Shown here in pieces: positions 26,269 to 33,963 of a DNA stretch of 64,000 nt. A program made the translations under genes and the position numbers. The notes under the pieces were generated by a model. That model ran no database searches. It worked only from the letters and a program-made list of their open reading frames with translations, and was not told the origin of the DNA. Position 1 is the stretch's first letter, and each line of letters opens with the position of its first letter. Origin of the DNA: Pseudomonas putida. GTDB lineage: Bacteria; Pseudomonadota; Gammaproteobacteria; Pseudomonadales; Pseudomonadaceae. The DNA is taken from positions 124,055-188,054 of the forward strand of contig NZ_MNAH01000011.1 of NCBI RefSeq assembly GCF_001976065.1, given 5' to 3'.

Positions 26269-26777
26269 GGCTGGACTCCGGCACAAGGCTGGTCGGGGTT
26301 GCTGCATACGCCGAGGTAAGCCCCCAGGCGTCGGGAAAAGTGCTGGCGCACCTCCAGCCCGACTGCACAGCGCACGCAGGTCATCGCCGGCTGCGGTCCA
26401 CACGCCTGGGTCAGGCCGCAATGCACGCAGTACACCTGGCGCTGGCCGACGGTGGTGTGGGTGATGTCGATCTCGTCGTCTTCCAGCCCGGCGGCGCGAG
26501 CCTGGGCATGAATGTGCCAGACGAAGGCCTCGTCGCCCATGATGTACAGGTGACTGCCCACGGTGGCGCTGCCCAGCACCTGCTGCAGGCGGGCCTGGAA
26601 GTCGCTGTTCTGCTGGTTCAGCACCAGGGGCTGTTGCAGGTCGCCGACAACGGACGCGCAGGCGGCCGCCGATTGCATGACCACGATATGGCGGGTGGCG
26701 GCTTCACGAGGCTGCGGCTGGCGATAGCGCGGGAGGCTGTGAAGTCGATCCGTGGCGGCGCTGTGTCTATCCGTCAT
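26265..26777 (-). CDS. dmmA: Dimethylamine monooxygenase subunit DmmA-like
   Basis: A 170-residue small subunit with a C-terminal rubredoxin-like metal knuckle (CVHCGLTQACG then CVRC, about residues 117-139). The N-terminal half has a nucleotide-handling look (HLYIMGDEAFVWHI) and may be the third electron-transfer component. It is the first gene of the minus-strand operon dmmA-reductase-DUF3445-GcvT-purU-tmm-tdm, so its upstream region carries the main promoter. Confidence 0.78.
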   Translation of the reverse strand: MTDRHSAATDRLHSLPRYRQPQPREAATRHIVVMQSAAACASVVGDLQQPLVLNQQNSDFQARLQQVLGSATVGSHLYIMGDEAFVWHIHAQARAAGLEDDEIDITHTTVGQRQVYCVHCGLTQACGPQPAMTCVRCAVGLEVRQHFSRRLGAYLGVCSNPDQPCAGVQP

Positions 26778-26903
26778 GTTGGCTTTCCTGTTGATCCGCC
26801 CCTGTTGGCAGGGCGGGGAAGGTGGCGTTGCACAGGGCGTGTTGTTTCTTGTTGAGGAAGATAATTTCCTACGGGGAAAAATCTCTCAATCCAGAAAAAG
26901 CGC

Positions 26904-26919
26904 TACCTCTTTGGGGGTA
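26904..26919. promoter_or_regulatory. NarL-type 7-2-7 binding site in the divergent promoter
   Basis: TACCTCT-TT-GGGGGTA is two inverted heptamers with a 2-bp gap, the arrangement bound by NarL-family response regulators (TACYYMT-N2-AKRRGTA), with one mismatch. It lies between dmmA (starting at 26777, minus) and the kinase gene (27001, plus), whose partner is a NarL/LuxR-type regulator. The inference is that this regulator controls both directions. Confidence 0.55.
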
Positions 26920-27000
26920 GGCCGTGCACAGCGACCATTCGGGGCATGGAAGTTGCTCGTCCTTGCCAACAGCCGAGCAAGCGACGGGGAGTGATCGAGA

Positions 27001-28146
27001 GTGCGAACACGAGTGCAGTGGTGGCCGCTCTGGTTGGGGCGTGTCCGTCCCGAACAGGCGCGCAGCGTGCGCCAGCTGTTGGCCGGGTTGCCCTTGAGCC
27101 TGGTGCACGCTGACGGTGCCCTGGCGGTTTTCCTGGACCGTTTCGAAGCACTGATGCCCGGTTGCCAGCTGAACCTGACCCTGGCCGGTGTCGAGCCGAC
27201 ACCGGCTCGGCGCGGCGTGATCGAGGGTTGCCAGGGCGTGGCGCACTGTCCGCGGCGTGCCTCGGCAGCGAGCCAATCAGCCCAGGCCTGTGGCCCTTGT
27301 CGGCAAAGGGGCGTGCAACGCCTGCTGTGTGCCGTACCCAACGGCGACCAACCCGGCAGCGGCTGGTTGCTGCTCGATACGCCACGCGCCGCCGGCTCAA
27401 GCTGGCGCCAGTTGCTGGAGGAGGCCGCGCAGGCCGTGGACGTCAGCGTGCGTCTGCTCTGTCACAGCCGTGAACAGCAGCGTCGGCAGGCGACTTTCCG
27501 GCACGGTGCGTTGGCCCGTGAACTGCACGATTCGGTGGCGCAGCAGTTGGGTTACTTGTCGTTCCAGGCGAGCCTGCTGCAGTCGCAACTGGGCGTGCCT
27601 GCGCAGGCGGCTGAGGTGTTGCAGGAACTGCGCGGCGGCTTGAGCCAGTTGCAGCGCCAGGTCCGGGAATTGATCACCAGCGCCCGCCTGACCATGGACG
27701 GGCGCTCCCTGCGCCAGGCCCTGGCCGACTCGGTCGCGGAGTTCTCACGGCGCTGCATCATCGTGTTCGAACTGGACAACCGCCTGGCCGACGATGCCTT
27801 GGGCGCGGAAACCGAATTGCAGGTATTGCAGATCATCCGCGAGGCGCTGGCCAACGCGGTGCGTCATTCCCATGCACGCCATGTGCGCATCGAGCTGCGG
27901 CAAGACCAGCACGGTGATGTATCGGTGTCGGTGGAGGATGACGGCATCGGCCTGAGCCCGGCGTCAGGGGAGGACAACCATTTCGGCCTGGCGATCATCC
28001 GCGAGCGGGCCGCGAGCATTGGCGCGCGGCTGGCGATCGAGGCCATCCGTCCGCACGGGGTACGCGTACACCTTGGCCTTTGCCGTCACCAGGATTTGCC
28101 TGAGGGGAGTTTCGATGGATTGCACGACCTTGTTACTGATCGATGA
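27001..28146 (+). CDS. Soluble NarX-type sensor histidine kinase
   Basis: A 381-residue histidine kinase with a GTG start preceded by GGGGAG. The N-terminal 110 residues hold no membrane segment but six cysteines (C55, C77, C83, C97, C100, C110) in an otherwise unrecognised sensing region. These could bind a metal or cluster or react with an electrophile. The HisKA_3 dimerisation domain has H176 in ELHDSVAQQLG, and the ATPase domain follows (EALANAVRHSHA, VEDDGIGL). It overlaps the response regulator by 32 bases. Formaldehyde or an amine is a plausible signal; FlhS of Paracoccus is a soluble precedent. Confidence 0.83.
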   Translation: MRTRVQWWPLWLGRVRPEQARSVRQLLAGLPLSLVHADGALAVFLDRFEALMPGCQLNLTLAGVEPTPARRGVIEGCQGVAHCPRRASAASQSAQACGPCRQRGVQRLLCAVPNGDQPGSGWLLLDTPRAAGSSWRQLLEEAAQAVDVSVRLLCHSREQQRRQATFRHGALARELHDSVAQQLGYLSFQASLLQSQLGVPAQAAEVLQELRGGLSQLQRQVRELITSARLTMDGRSLRQALADSVAEFSRRCIIVFELDNRLADDALGAETELQVLQIIREALANAVRHSHARHVRIELRQDQHGDVSVSVEDDGIGLSPASGEDNHFGLAIIRERAASIGARLAIEAIRPHGVRVHLGLCRHQDLPEGSFDGLHDLVTDR

Positions 28147-28786
28147 TCACCCATTGTTTCGCAAGGGCCTGGCCCAGCTGTTCAGTACCAGCGACGACTT
28201 TGAAGTGGTGGGGCAGGCCGCCAGTGGCCGCGAAGGCATCAACCTGGCCGTGAGCCTGGCGCCGCAACAGGTCCTGCTTGACCTGCACATGCCCGGCCTG
28301 AGCGGCTTGCAGGTCCTCGATGAGCTGCGCCAGTTGCGCCTCGACTGTCAGGTGGTAGTGCTCACCGCGTCGATGGATCGCGCCGAACTGCTGATGGCCC
28401 TGCGCCTGGGGGCCAGCGGTTATGTGCTCAAGGAAACCGAGCCCGATGCACTGCTGGACTACATGCGCAATTGCAACCGCGGCGCGATTGTCCTGGATTC
28501 GAGCCTGATTGCCTTGCTGGCCGACCAGGACGCGCCGACGCCTCGGCCCGGGCACGATCTCGATCAGGCCGACACCCGCAACCTGACCGAACGCGAAGGC
28601 CAGACGCTGGCCCTGATCGCCGCCGGCATGAGCAATAAGCAGATCGGCCGGGAACTGGGGATCAGCGACGGCACGGTTAAGATCTATGTGAAGAATCTCT
28701 TGCAGAAGCTCAGTCTGCACTCGCGCCTGGAACTGGCGGCCTGGGTGCATAACGGCGCATCGGTGAGACACGAGGAGCGGCATTAG
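28115..28786 (+). CDS. NarL/LuxR-family response regulator
   Basis: A 223-residue response regulator. The receiver domain has acidic residues D10/D11 and phosphoacceptor D56 (VLLDLHMPG). The C-terminal LuxR-type helix-turn-helix reads LTEREGQTLALIAAGMSNKQ and continues to GTVKIYVKNL. MDCTTLLLIDDHP at 28115 has GGGGAG upstream, which rejects the longer frame. It is partner to the overlapping kinase and probably acts on the divergent methylamine operon through the 7-2-7 site at 26904. Confidence 0.87.
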   Translation: MDCTTLLLIDDHPLFRKGLAQLFSTSDDFEVVGQAASGREGINLAVSLAPQQVLLDLHMPGLSGLQVLDELRQLRLDCQVVVLTASMDRAELLMALRLGASGYVLKETEPDALLDYMRNCNRGAIVLDSSLIALLADQDAPTPRPGHDLDQADTRNLTEREGQTLALIAAGMSNKQIGRELGISDGTVKIYVKNLLQKLSLHSRLELAAWVHNGASVRHEERH

Positions 28787-29536
28787 ATGATCGATCATCC
28801 AGAGGCAACCCTCCCGGCAGCGCCTGTGCAGCGGATGGATCACTTTCCGGCGGCGTTACTTGAACTGGCCGACGACGGCCGCATTGTTCACTTCAACCTG
28901 GCATGGGTCGAGCTGATGGATCGACCCCAGGGCGAGCGTTACCTGATTGACCATGTGCACCACGAAGACCGTTCGATGTGGCGCCAGGCGTTGCATGAAT
29001 TACGGCGGCGGCCCGAGACCTCGTTCAACCAGCGCCTGCGTTTTGTGCACCCGTCGGGGGAGTTGCGCTGGTTCGAGGTCAGCCTCAAGCGCGGTGACCA
29101 GGGGTTCTACCTGGTGGCGGGGGACATCACCGTGCACAAGCGGCGCGAGATTGCCTTGCTGGCCAGCCAGCGCAGTTGCACGAGCCTGCTCGACAGCATG
29201 CCGGGGCTGATCTATCGCGGCCGCAACAACCGGGACTGGACCATGGAGTTTGTCAGCGCCGGATGCCTGCAACTGACCGGCTATCCAGCGGAGCGGCTGG
29301 TGGACAATCACGAGTTCACCTACAACAGCCTGATCCTGGCGCAAGACGCCGATTATGTCTGGCGCGAAGTGCAATATGCCCTGTCCCGGCGCGAGCCGTT
29401 CGAACTCAACTACCGGATTCGCTGCGCCGATCATTCGATCAAGCACGTCTGGGAGAAGGGGGTGGGGATCTATGCCGATACCCGAGAAGTGCTGGGCATC
29501 GAGGGGGCCATTTTCGAGCGCAACGCCGGGCATTGA
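28787..29536 (+). CDS. PAS-domain-only sensory protein
   Basis: A 249-residue protein of two PAS modules (about 15-125 and 135-245). The second has WTMEFVSAGCLQLTGYP and a closing HVWEKGVGIYADTREVLGIEG PAC-like segment. There is no kinase, cyclase, receiver or DNA-binding output. The ATG directly abuts the response regulator stop, so it is co-translated with the two-component pair and may tune the kinase, for example by binding a ligand or joining the signalling complex. It could also be the leftover of a larger sensor. Confidence 0.75.
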   Translation: MIDHPEATLPAAPVQRMDHFPAALLELADDGRIVHFNLAWVELMDRPQGERYLIDHVHHEDRSMWRQALHELRRRPETSFNQRLRFVHPSGELRWFEVSLKRGDQGFYLVAGDITVHKRREIALLASQRSCTSLLDSMPGLIYRGRNNRDWTMEFVSAGCLQLTGYPAERLVDNHEFTYNSLILAQDADYVWREVQYALSRREPFELNYRIRCADHSIKHVWEKGVGIYADTREVLGIEGAIFERNAGH

Positions 29537-29564
29537 GTCCGGCGTTGGGCTCTCCAGTGATGGC

Positions 29565-30926
29565 TCAGGACAGTCCAGCGACTCGTTCGCCGCGCTTGCC
29601 CAGCTTCATCAACCAGTAGTAACTCAGGGCCGGCACCAGCAAGCCCACCAGCCAGGCCAGGTCGACGCCTTCGAGCGCCGTGGCCACCGGGCCGACATAG
29701 AGCGTGGTGTTCATGAACGGGATCTCCAGGGCAATCGCCAGGACGAAGCTGCCGCAGGCGATCCAGTTGAACCGGCCATAGATGCCGTTGAGGTCGAAGA
29801 TGTCCTCGATCCGGTATTCACCTTTGCGCAGGCAATAGAAGTCCACCAGGTTGATCGCCGTCCAGGGGATCAGGAAGTAGCTCATGAAGAAAATGAAGTT
29901 GAGGAAGAAGGTGATGAAGTCGTCCTGACTGATGGTGCACAGGCTGGTCGCTACCACGCTGATCACCAGCATGAACAGGCCGCGTACCCGTGGCGTCACC
30001 TTGATGCGGGCAAAGGGCTCGATCACGGTGATGGTCGACATGAACGCCCCGTACAGGTTGAACACGTTGATCGACACCTGGCCATAGACGATGAAGGCGA
30101 ACAGCAGGATCGCGCCGCTGCCGAACAGACCAGCGACATGGCCGCCGACGTTGCTGGAAAAATCGCCGATGCCGACGCTCAGGATCGCTCCCAGAATCAT
30201 CATCCATGCGCCGCCGCTGACCGTGCCGGCGTAGCTGTACCAGAACACCTGTGCGGTTGACGTTTGGCTCGGCAGATAGCGCGAATAGTCGGCGACATAG
30301 GGCGCATAGGACAGCTGCCAGGTCACGGCAATGCTGACCGCCACCAGGAACTTCGACAGCGAGAACCCCGTCGGCAGCCATTGCTCGGCCGGGATCGACA
30401 GTTGCAGGGCGAACAGCGTGGCGGCGGCGAACACCAGCAGCGAGAGAATCGACAGCAACTTCTGCAAGCGGTGAATCAGCCGGTAGCCATACAGCGCCAC
30501 CACGAAACACAGGGCGCCGATCAGGTAGATGTTGCCGCTGGCCGGCAGCGGGCTGACCGACTCCAGCGCCTGGGCCGCCAGCAGGGTATTGCTGACGAAG
30601 AACCCCAGGTAGATCAGCATCACGAACAGCAGCGGCAACACCGCCCCGAGCACGCCGAACTGCGCGCGGCTCTGGATCATCTGCGGAATGCCCAGTTTCG
30701 GCCCCTGGGCGGAGTGGGAGGCCATGAAAATCGCCCCCAGCAACGAGCCGACGATGATTGCCAGGGCGCTCCAGAACAGGTTGAGCCCCATCACCACCGG
30801 CAGTACGCCGGAGGCGATGGTGGTGATGTTCATGTTGGCGCCGAACCAGATGAAGAACAGCGACCCCGGGCGGCCATGGCGTTCGGCTTCGGGGATGAAA
30901 TCGATGCTTCTTTTTTCGACTTGCAT
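29565..30926 (-). CDS. NCS1-family permease (cytosine/purine/hydantoin type)
   Basis: A 453-residue membrane transporter with about 12 helices. LPVVMGLNLFWSALAIIVGS and the SAQGPKLGIPQMIQSRAQFG stretch are typical of NCS1 symporters. The gene for a cysteine hydrolase lies 5 bases upstream in the same operon, suggesting import of a nitrogenous ring compound or amide that the hydrolase cleaves. It is similar to the NCS1 gene at 33964, but its promoter lacks the TGGTATACCA operator. Confidence 0.8.
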   Translation of the reverse strand: MQVEKRSIDFIPEAERHGRPGSLFFIWFGANMNITTIASGVLPVVMGLNLFWSALAIIVGSLLGAIFMASHSAQGPKLGIPQMIQSRAQFGVLGAVLPLLFVMLIYLGFFVSNTLLAAQALESVSPLPASGNIYLIGALCFVVALYGYRLIHRLQKLLSILSLLVFAAATLFALQLSIPAEQWLPTGFSLSKFLVAVSIAVTWQLSYAPYVADYSRYLPSQTSTAQVFWYSYAGTVSGGAWMMILGAILSVGIGDFSSNVGGHVAGLFGSGAILLFAFIVYGQVSINVFNLYGAFMSTITVIEPFARIKVTPRVRGLFMLVISVVATSLCTISQDDFITFFLNFIFFMSYFLIPWTAINLVDFYCLRKGEYRIEDIFDLNGIYGRFNWIACGSFVLAIALEIPFMNTTLYVGPVATALEGVDLAWLVGLLVPALSYYWLMKLGKRGERVAGLS

Positions 30927-30931
30927 GGCGA

Positions 30932-31609
30932 TTACTCCTGAGTCCGGACGAGTTGGGTTTGCAGACGGGCAATGGTGCCTGGCAGCTCATGGGGCTGGTG
31001 GGCGAACAGGTCCGGGTGCTTGGGGTTCAGGCTCAAGTAGTCGCGGTTTTCCAGGGCGCGTTGGCATTCGCAGCAGGTGAGGATTTCCAGGGAATAGACC
31101 CAGTTGGCCATGATCAACAGGGCCGAGTAGTGACCGGCCAGGGTGGTCGTGGTGCAGGCGTCGCTGACCAGGCGAATGTGATAACCCAGGGCGAAGGCAT
31201 CGAACACCGTGGTCAGCACGCAGACATCGGTGAGCACGCCGCAAAGGATCAGCGTTTCGACGCCCATTGCCTTGAGCCGGGCATCCAGGTCGGTTCGGTG
31301 GAAGGCACTGTAGCGGCCTTTATCGACAATCGTTTCATCCGGTCGCGGGGCGAGACTTTCGATGATCTGCACCTGGCGGGTGCCGGCGCGATAACCGCTG
31401 GGACCGCCATCGGGTGCGAGGGGTTCGCCGCGCGGCAGGTCGTTGCCATCGGCTTGATTGACATGACGGGTGTAGATGATCGGCACCCGCTGCTGGCGCG
31501 CGGTTTCGAGCAGCGACGCGGTGTTGCTGACCACTGCGTCGAAGTGTTCGAGGACGAAACCGTCCTCCTGTTGCATGTCGATGATCAACAGTGCGTTTTT
31601 ATTGTTCAT
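30932..31609 (-). CDS. Isochorismatase-family cysteine hydrolase
   Basis: A 225-residue hydrolase with the catalytic triad pattern of the family: Asp in LLIIDMQQ, Lys in VDKGRYSAF and the Cys nucleophile in GVLTDVCV. Family members split amide or carbamoyl bonds (for example RutB, maleamate amidase, N-carbamoylsarcosine amidase). The start ATG at 31609 is preferred over a TTG two codons upstream. It forms a two-gene unit with the NCS1 permease. The substrate is unknown. Confidence 0.8.
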   Translation of the reverse strand: MNNKNALLIIDMQQEDGFVLEHFDAVVSNTASLLETARQQRVPIIYTRHVNQADGNDLPRGEPLAPDGGPSGYRAGTRQVQIIESLAPRPDETIVDKGRYSAFHRTDLDARLKAMGVETLILCGVLTDVCVLTTVFDAFALGYHIRLVSDACTTTTLAGHYSALLIMANWVYSLEILTCCECQRALENRDYLSLNPKHPDLFAHQPHELPGTIARLQTQLVRTQE

Positions 31610-31717
31610 GAGCAAACCTGATCATGGCCGGACGCTGGTGCGTCCCGAAGCACAATGCAGCGCAAGCGTGAGGCTATCGCCTGACGTTCGACTGCGTGGA
31701 TTCCTGTTCGGGTGGGC

Positions 31718-31870
31718 TCAGTGAACTATTTGCCAGAAGCCGTTCTGCTTGGCGGTAACGCTGGCGCGCAGGCGCTTGAAATGCAGGTGCGAAGACGTCC
31801 AACCGCCGCGCAGGTAAGCCCGCGCAGCGCTGGAGGGAAGGGCGAGTGATTGGAGACGACCATTGGACAT
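31718..31870 (-). CDS. Possible small ORF of 50 codons
   Basis: The frame runs from ATG (31870) to TGA (31718) and encodes a basic peptide starting MSNGRLQSLALPSSAARAYL. Codon use is plausible, but there is no strong ribosome site and no family was recognised. It lies in the 395-base spacer between the cysteine hydrolase and the luciferase-like oxygenase. Confidence 0.22.
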   Translation of the reverse strand: MSNGRLQSLALPSSAARAYLRGGWTSSHLHFKRLRASVTAKQNGFWQIVH

Positions 31871-31900
31871 GGGAATCGGCCTACACATCAGACATCAATC

Positions 31901-31993
31901 CTTGTGGGAGCGAGCCTGCTCGCGAAACCGGCGTGGCAGGCATATCAATTTCGACTGTCAGTGCGCAATCGCGAGCAGGCTCGCTCCCACAGG
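31901..31993. repeat. Inverted pair of REP-like elements (GTGGGAGCGAGC class)
   Basis: GTGGGAGCGAGCCTGCTCGCG faces CGCGAGCAGGCTCGCTCCCAC, each itself a hairpin. It separates the luciferase-like oxygenase gene from the cysteine hydrolase gene. Confidence 0.88.
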
Positions 31994-32004
31994 GGAAGGG
32001 GTAA

Positions 32005-33048
32005 TCAGCGGAACGCCGGGACGACGTGCTTGATAAACAGCTCCAGGGACTTTTTCTTCTCGGCGTGCGGCAGGCTGTTGTCGCACCAGAAGCTGAACTC
32101 GTCGACGCCCAGTTCCTGATAGTACTTTATGCGCGGGATGATTTCTTCCGGGGTGCCGATCATGGCGGTCTTGTGCAGACTCTCCAGTTCGAACTCCGGA
32201 CGGCCGGCGAATTTCTCTTCCGGGCTCGGTGCCAGGAAGCCGTTGACCGGGGTTTCCTTGTTGCCGAACCAGGCATCGAAGGTGCGGTAGAACTTGGCGA
32301 TCGCCTTGGCCCCGACTTTCCAGCCTTCGGGATTGTCGGCCGAGTGCACGTGGGTATGACGCAGCACCATCAATTGCGGGCGCGGCACGTCCGGATTGTT
32401 GTCCAGGGCGGTCTGGAACTTGTTCTTCAGGTCGAGGACTTCTTCGTCGCCTTTCATCAGCGGTGTGACCATCACGTTGCAGCCATTGGCGACGGCGAAG
32501 TTGTGCGAGTCCGGGTCACGGGCAGCGATCCACATCGGCGGGTTCGGCTTCTGGATCGGCTTGGGTACGCTGGTGGACGTCGGGAATTTCCAGATATCGC
32601 CATCATGGGCATAGTCGCCTTGCCACAGGGCACGCACCACCGGGACCATCTCCCGCAGTGCCTGGCCGCCGCTGGAGGCTGGCATGCCGCCGGCCATGCG
32701 GTCGAATTCAACCTGGTAAGCGCCACGGGCCAGACCCACTTCCATGCGCCCGTTGCTGATGACGTCCAGCAGGGCACATTCACCAGCGACCCGGATGGGG
32801 TGCCAGAACGGCGCGATGATGGTGCCGGCGCCCAGGTGGATGGTGGTGGTCTTGCCGGCCAGGTAGGCCAGCAACGGCATCGGGCTTGGCGAAATGGTGT
32901 ATTCCATGGCGTGGTGTTCACCGATCCATACGGTGCTGAAACCACCGGCCTCGGCCATCAGCGTCAGTTCGGTCAAGTCTTCGAACAACTGGCGGTGGCT
33001 GACGCTCTCGTCCCAACGTTCCATGTGTACGAACAGGGAAAATTTCAT
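32005..33048 (-). CDS. Luciferase-like (LLM class) flavin-dependent monooxygenase
   Basis: A 347-residue bacterial-luciferase-fold oxygenase that would use reduced FMN and O2. Visible pieces are MKFSLFVHMERWD at the start, GFSTVWIGEHH (about residues 36-46), TIHLGAGTIIAPFWHPIRVA and GRMEVGLARGAYQVEF. MKFSLF at 33048 has GAGG eight bases upstream. The promoter carries TGGTATACCATAATAC 56 bases before the start, and a flavin reductase gene lies next upstream. It probably catalyses the key oxygen insertion or ring or C-N cleavage of the regulon; the substrate is unknown. Confidence 0.83.
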   Translation of the reverse strand: MKFSLFVHMERWDESVSHRQLFEDLTELTLMAEAGGFSTVWIGEHHAMEYTISPSPMPLLAYLAGKTTTIHLGAGTIIAPFWHPIRVAGECALLDVISNGRMEVGLARGAYQVEFDRMAGGMPASSGGQALREMVPVVRALWQGDYAHDGDIWKFPTSTSVPKPIQKPNPPMWIAARDPDSHNFAVANGCNVMVTPLMKGDEEVLDLKNKFQTALDNNPDVPRPQLMVLRHTHVHSADNPEGWKVGAKAIAKFYRTFDAWFGNKETPVNGFLAPSPEEKFAGRPEFELESLHKTAMIGTPEEIIPRIKYYQELGVDEFSFWCDNSLPHAEKKKSLELFIKHVVPAFR

Positions 33049-33103
33049 GACGCTACCTCGAATCTCTTGTGGTCGACCCGTCGACTGCGGGGCTGTTGAA
33101 TAT

Positions 33104-33119
33104 TGGTATACCATAATAC
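33104..33119. promoter_or_regulatory. Regulon operator, site 1 (before the LLM oxygenase)
   Basis: TGGTATACCATAATAC contains a perfect 10-bp palindrome, TGGTATACCA, with the TGGT-N2-ACCA form favoured by FCD-type GntR regulators. It overlaps a likely -10 region. Confidence 0.8.
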
Positions 33120-33155
33120 GAAACTACTGCAAAATTTTTCGATTATTGGCAGGTG

Positions 33156-33641
33156 TCATGCCAGAACGGGCAGCGCGCCCATCTTGCCGTGGCAATACAC
33201 CAGCGGCCCGGCGTTCTGCTGGGGCACGATCAGGTTCTTCACCGCGCCGACCATGATCGCGTGATCGCCCCCTTCATATTCGCGCCACAACTCGCATTCG
33301 ATGACCGCCGTGGCGTTGGCCAGAATCGGATTGCCCCGTTCGCTCAACGTCCACTCGATGCCCTGCGCCTTGTCCTTGCCCTTGCGTGCGAAGGCATAGG
33401 CTTCGCTCTGCTGGCCGCCGGACAATACGTGAATGGCGAAGCGCTTGTTCTTGATCAGGACCGGGTAGGAGTCTGAGCTGTAGTTAGGGCAGAACAGCAC
33501 CAGGGCCGGGTCCATCGACAGCGAGCTGAAGGCGCTGGCGGTCAGGCCGACGATCTGGCCGTCGTCATCGAGAGTGGTGATCACGCAGACACCGGACGGG
33601 AACGAGCCCATGACTTGTTTGTAGATGGCGGCATCGATCAT
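33156..33641 (-). CDS. Flavin reductase, copy 1
   Basis: A 161-residue flavin reductase-like protein (RutF/HpaC type) supplying reduced flavin to an oxygenase. ASAFSSLSMDPALVLFCPNY and GGDHAIMVGAVKNL are the usual flavin-binding parts. It is closely similar along its length to the copy at 45956. The start at 33641 is set by GAGGA seven bases upstream. It lies between operators 1 and 2 and next to the luciferase-like oxygenase, its likely partner, though each has its own operator. Confidence 0.85.
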   Translation of the reverse strand: MIDAAIYKQVMGSFPSGVCVITTLDDDGQIVGLTASAFSSLSMDPALVLFCPNYSSDSYPVLIKNKRFAIHVLSGGQQSEAYAFARKGKDKAQGIEWTLSERGNPILANATAVIECELWREYEGGDHAIMVGAVKNLIVPQQNAGPLVYCHGKMGALPVLA

Positions 33642-33690
33642 TGGACTGTCCTCGGGAGTGAACGTGGTTTTTATGTGTTTGTAGGTCTGA

Positions 33691-33706
33691 TGGTATACCG
33701 TAATAC
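33691..33706. promoter_or_regulatory. Regulon operator, site 2 (before flavin reductase 1)
   Basis: TGGTATACCGTAATAC differs by one base from site 1 and lies 50 bases before the flavin reductase start. Confidence 0.78.
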
Positions 33707-33863
33707 ATCGTTTGCAAGGTCTTTTTCGGTGAACCGATAAACGTAGGGTCATCGTCGCAAAGGCAATGTTTACGGGGCTTTAAGCGGCTCATCAATGCAG
33801 CATGTCGGGCAGGATGACGGATCAGATGGGCATTCAAAGACCGGATCAGTCTTGTGAAAATGT

Positions 33864-33879
33864 TGGAATACCATAATAT
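33864..33879. promoter_or_regulatory. Regulon operator, site 3 (before the NCS1 permease)
   Basis: TGGAATACCATAATAT is the transporter-type variant (GGA in place of GGT), about 85 bases before the permease start. ACCATA-A-TATGGT forms a second palindrome across its right half. The rest of the 322-base spacer 33642-33963 shows only a weak AAGAC/GTCTT inverted repeat at 33837-33853. Confidence 0.78.
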
Positions 33880-33963
33880 GGTGCGCATCTGAGGGGCGGC
33901 CAGAGAGTGCCCCCGGTTTGGCTTCATACAAAGATAAGAACAGACAAACTCGAGTTCATGCAT

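Noticed and set aside
26941..26985. A sigma-54 promoter on the minus strand before dmmA (TGGCAAGGACGAGCAA)
   Set aside because: The GG to GC distance is one base short and the -12 element is poor, so it should not work.
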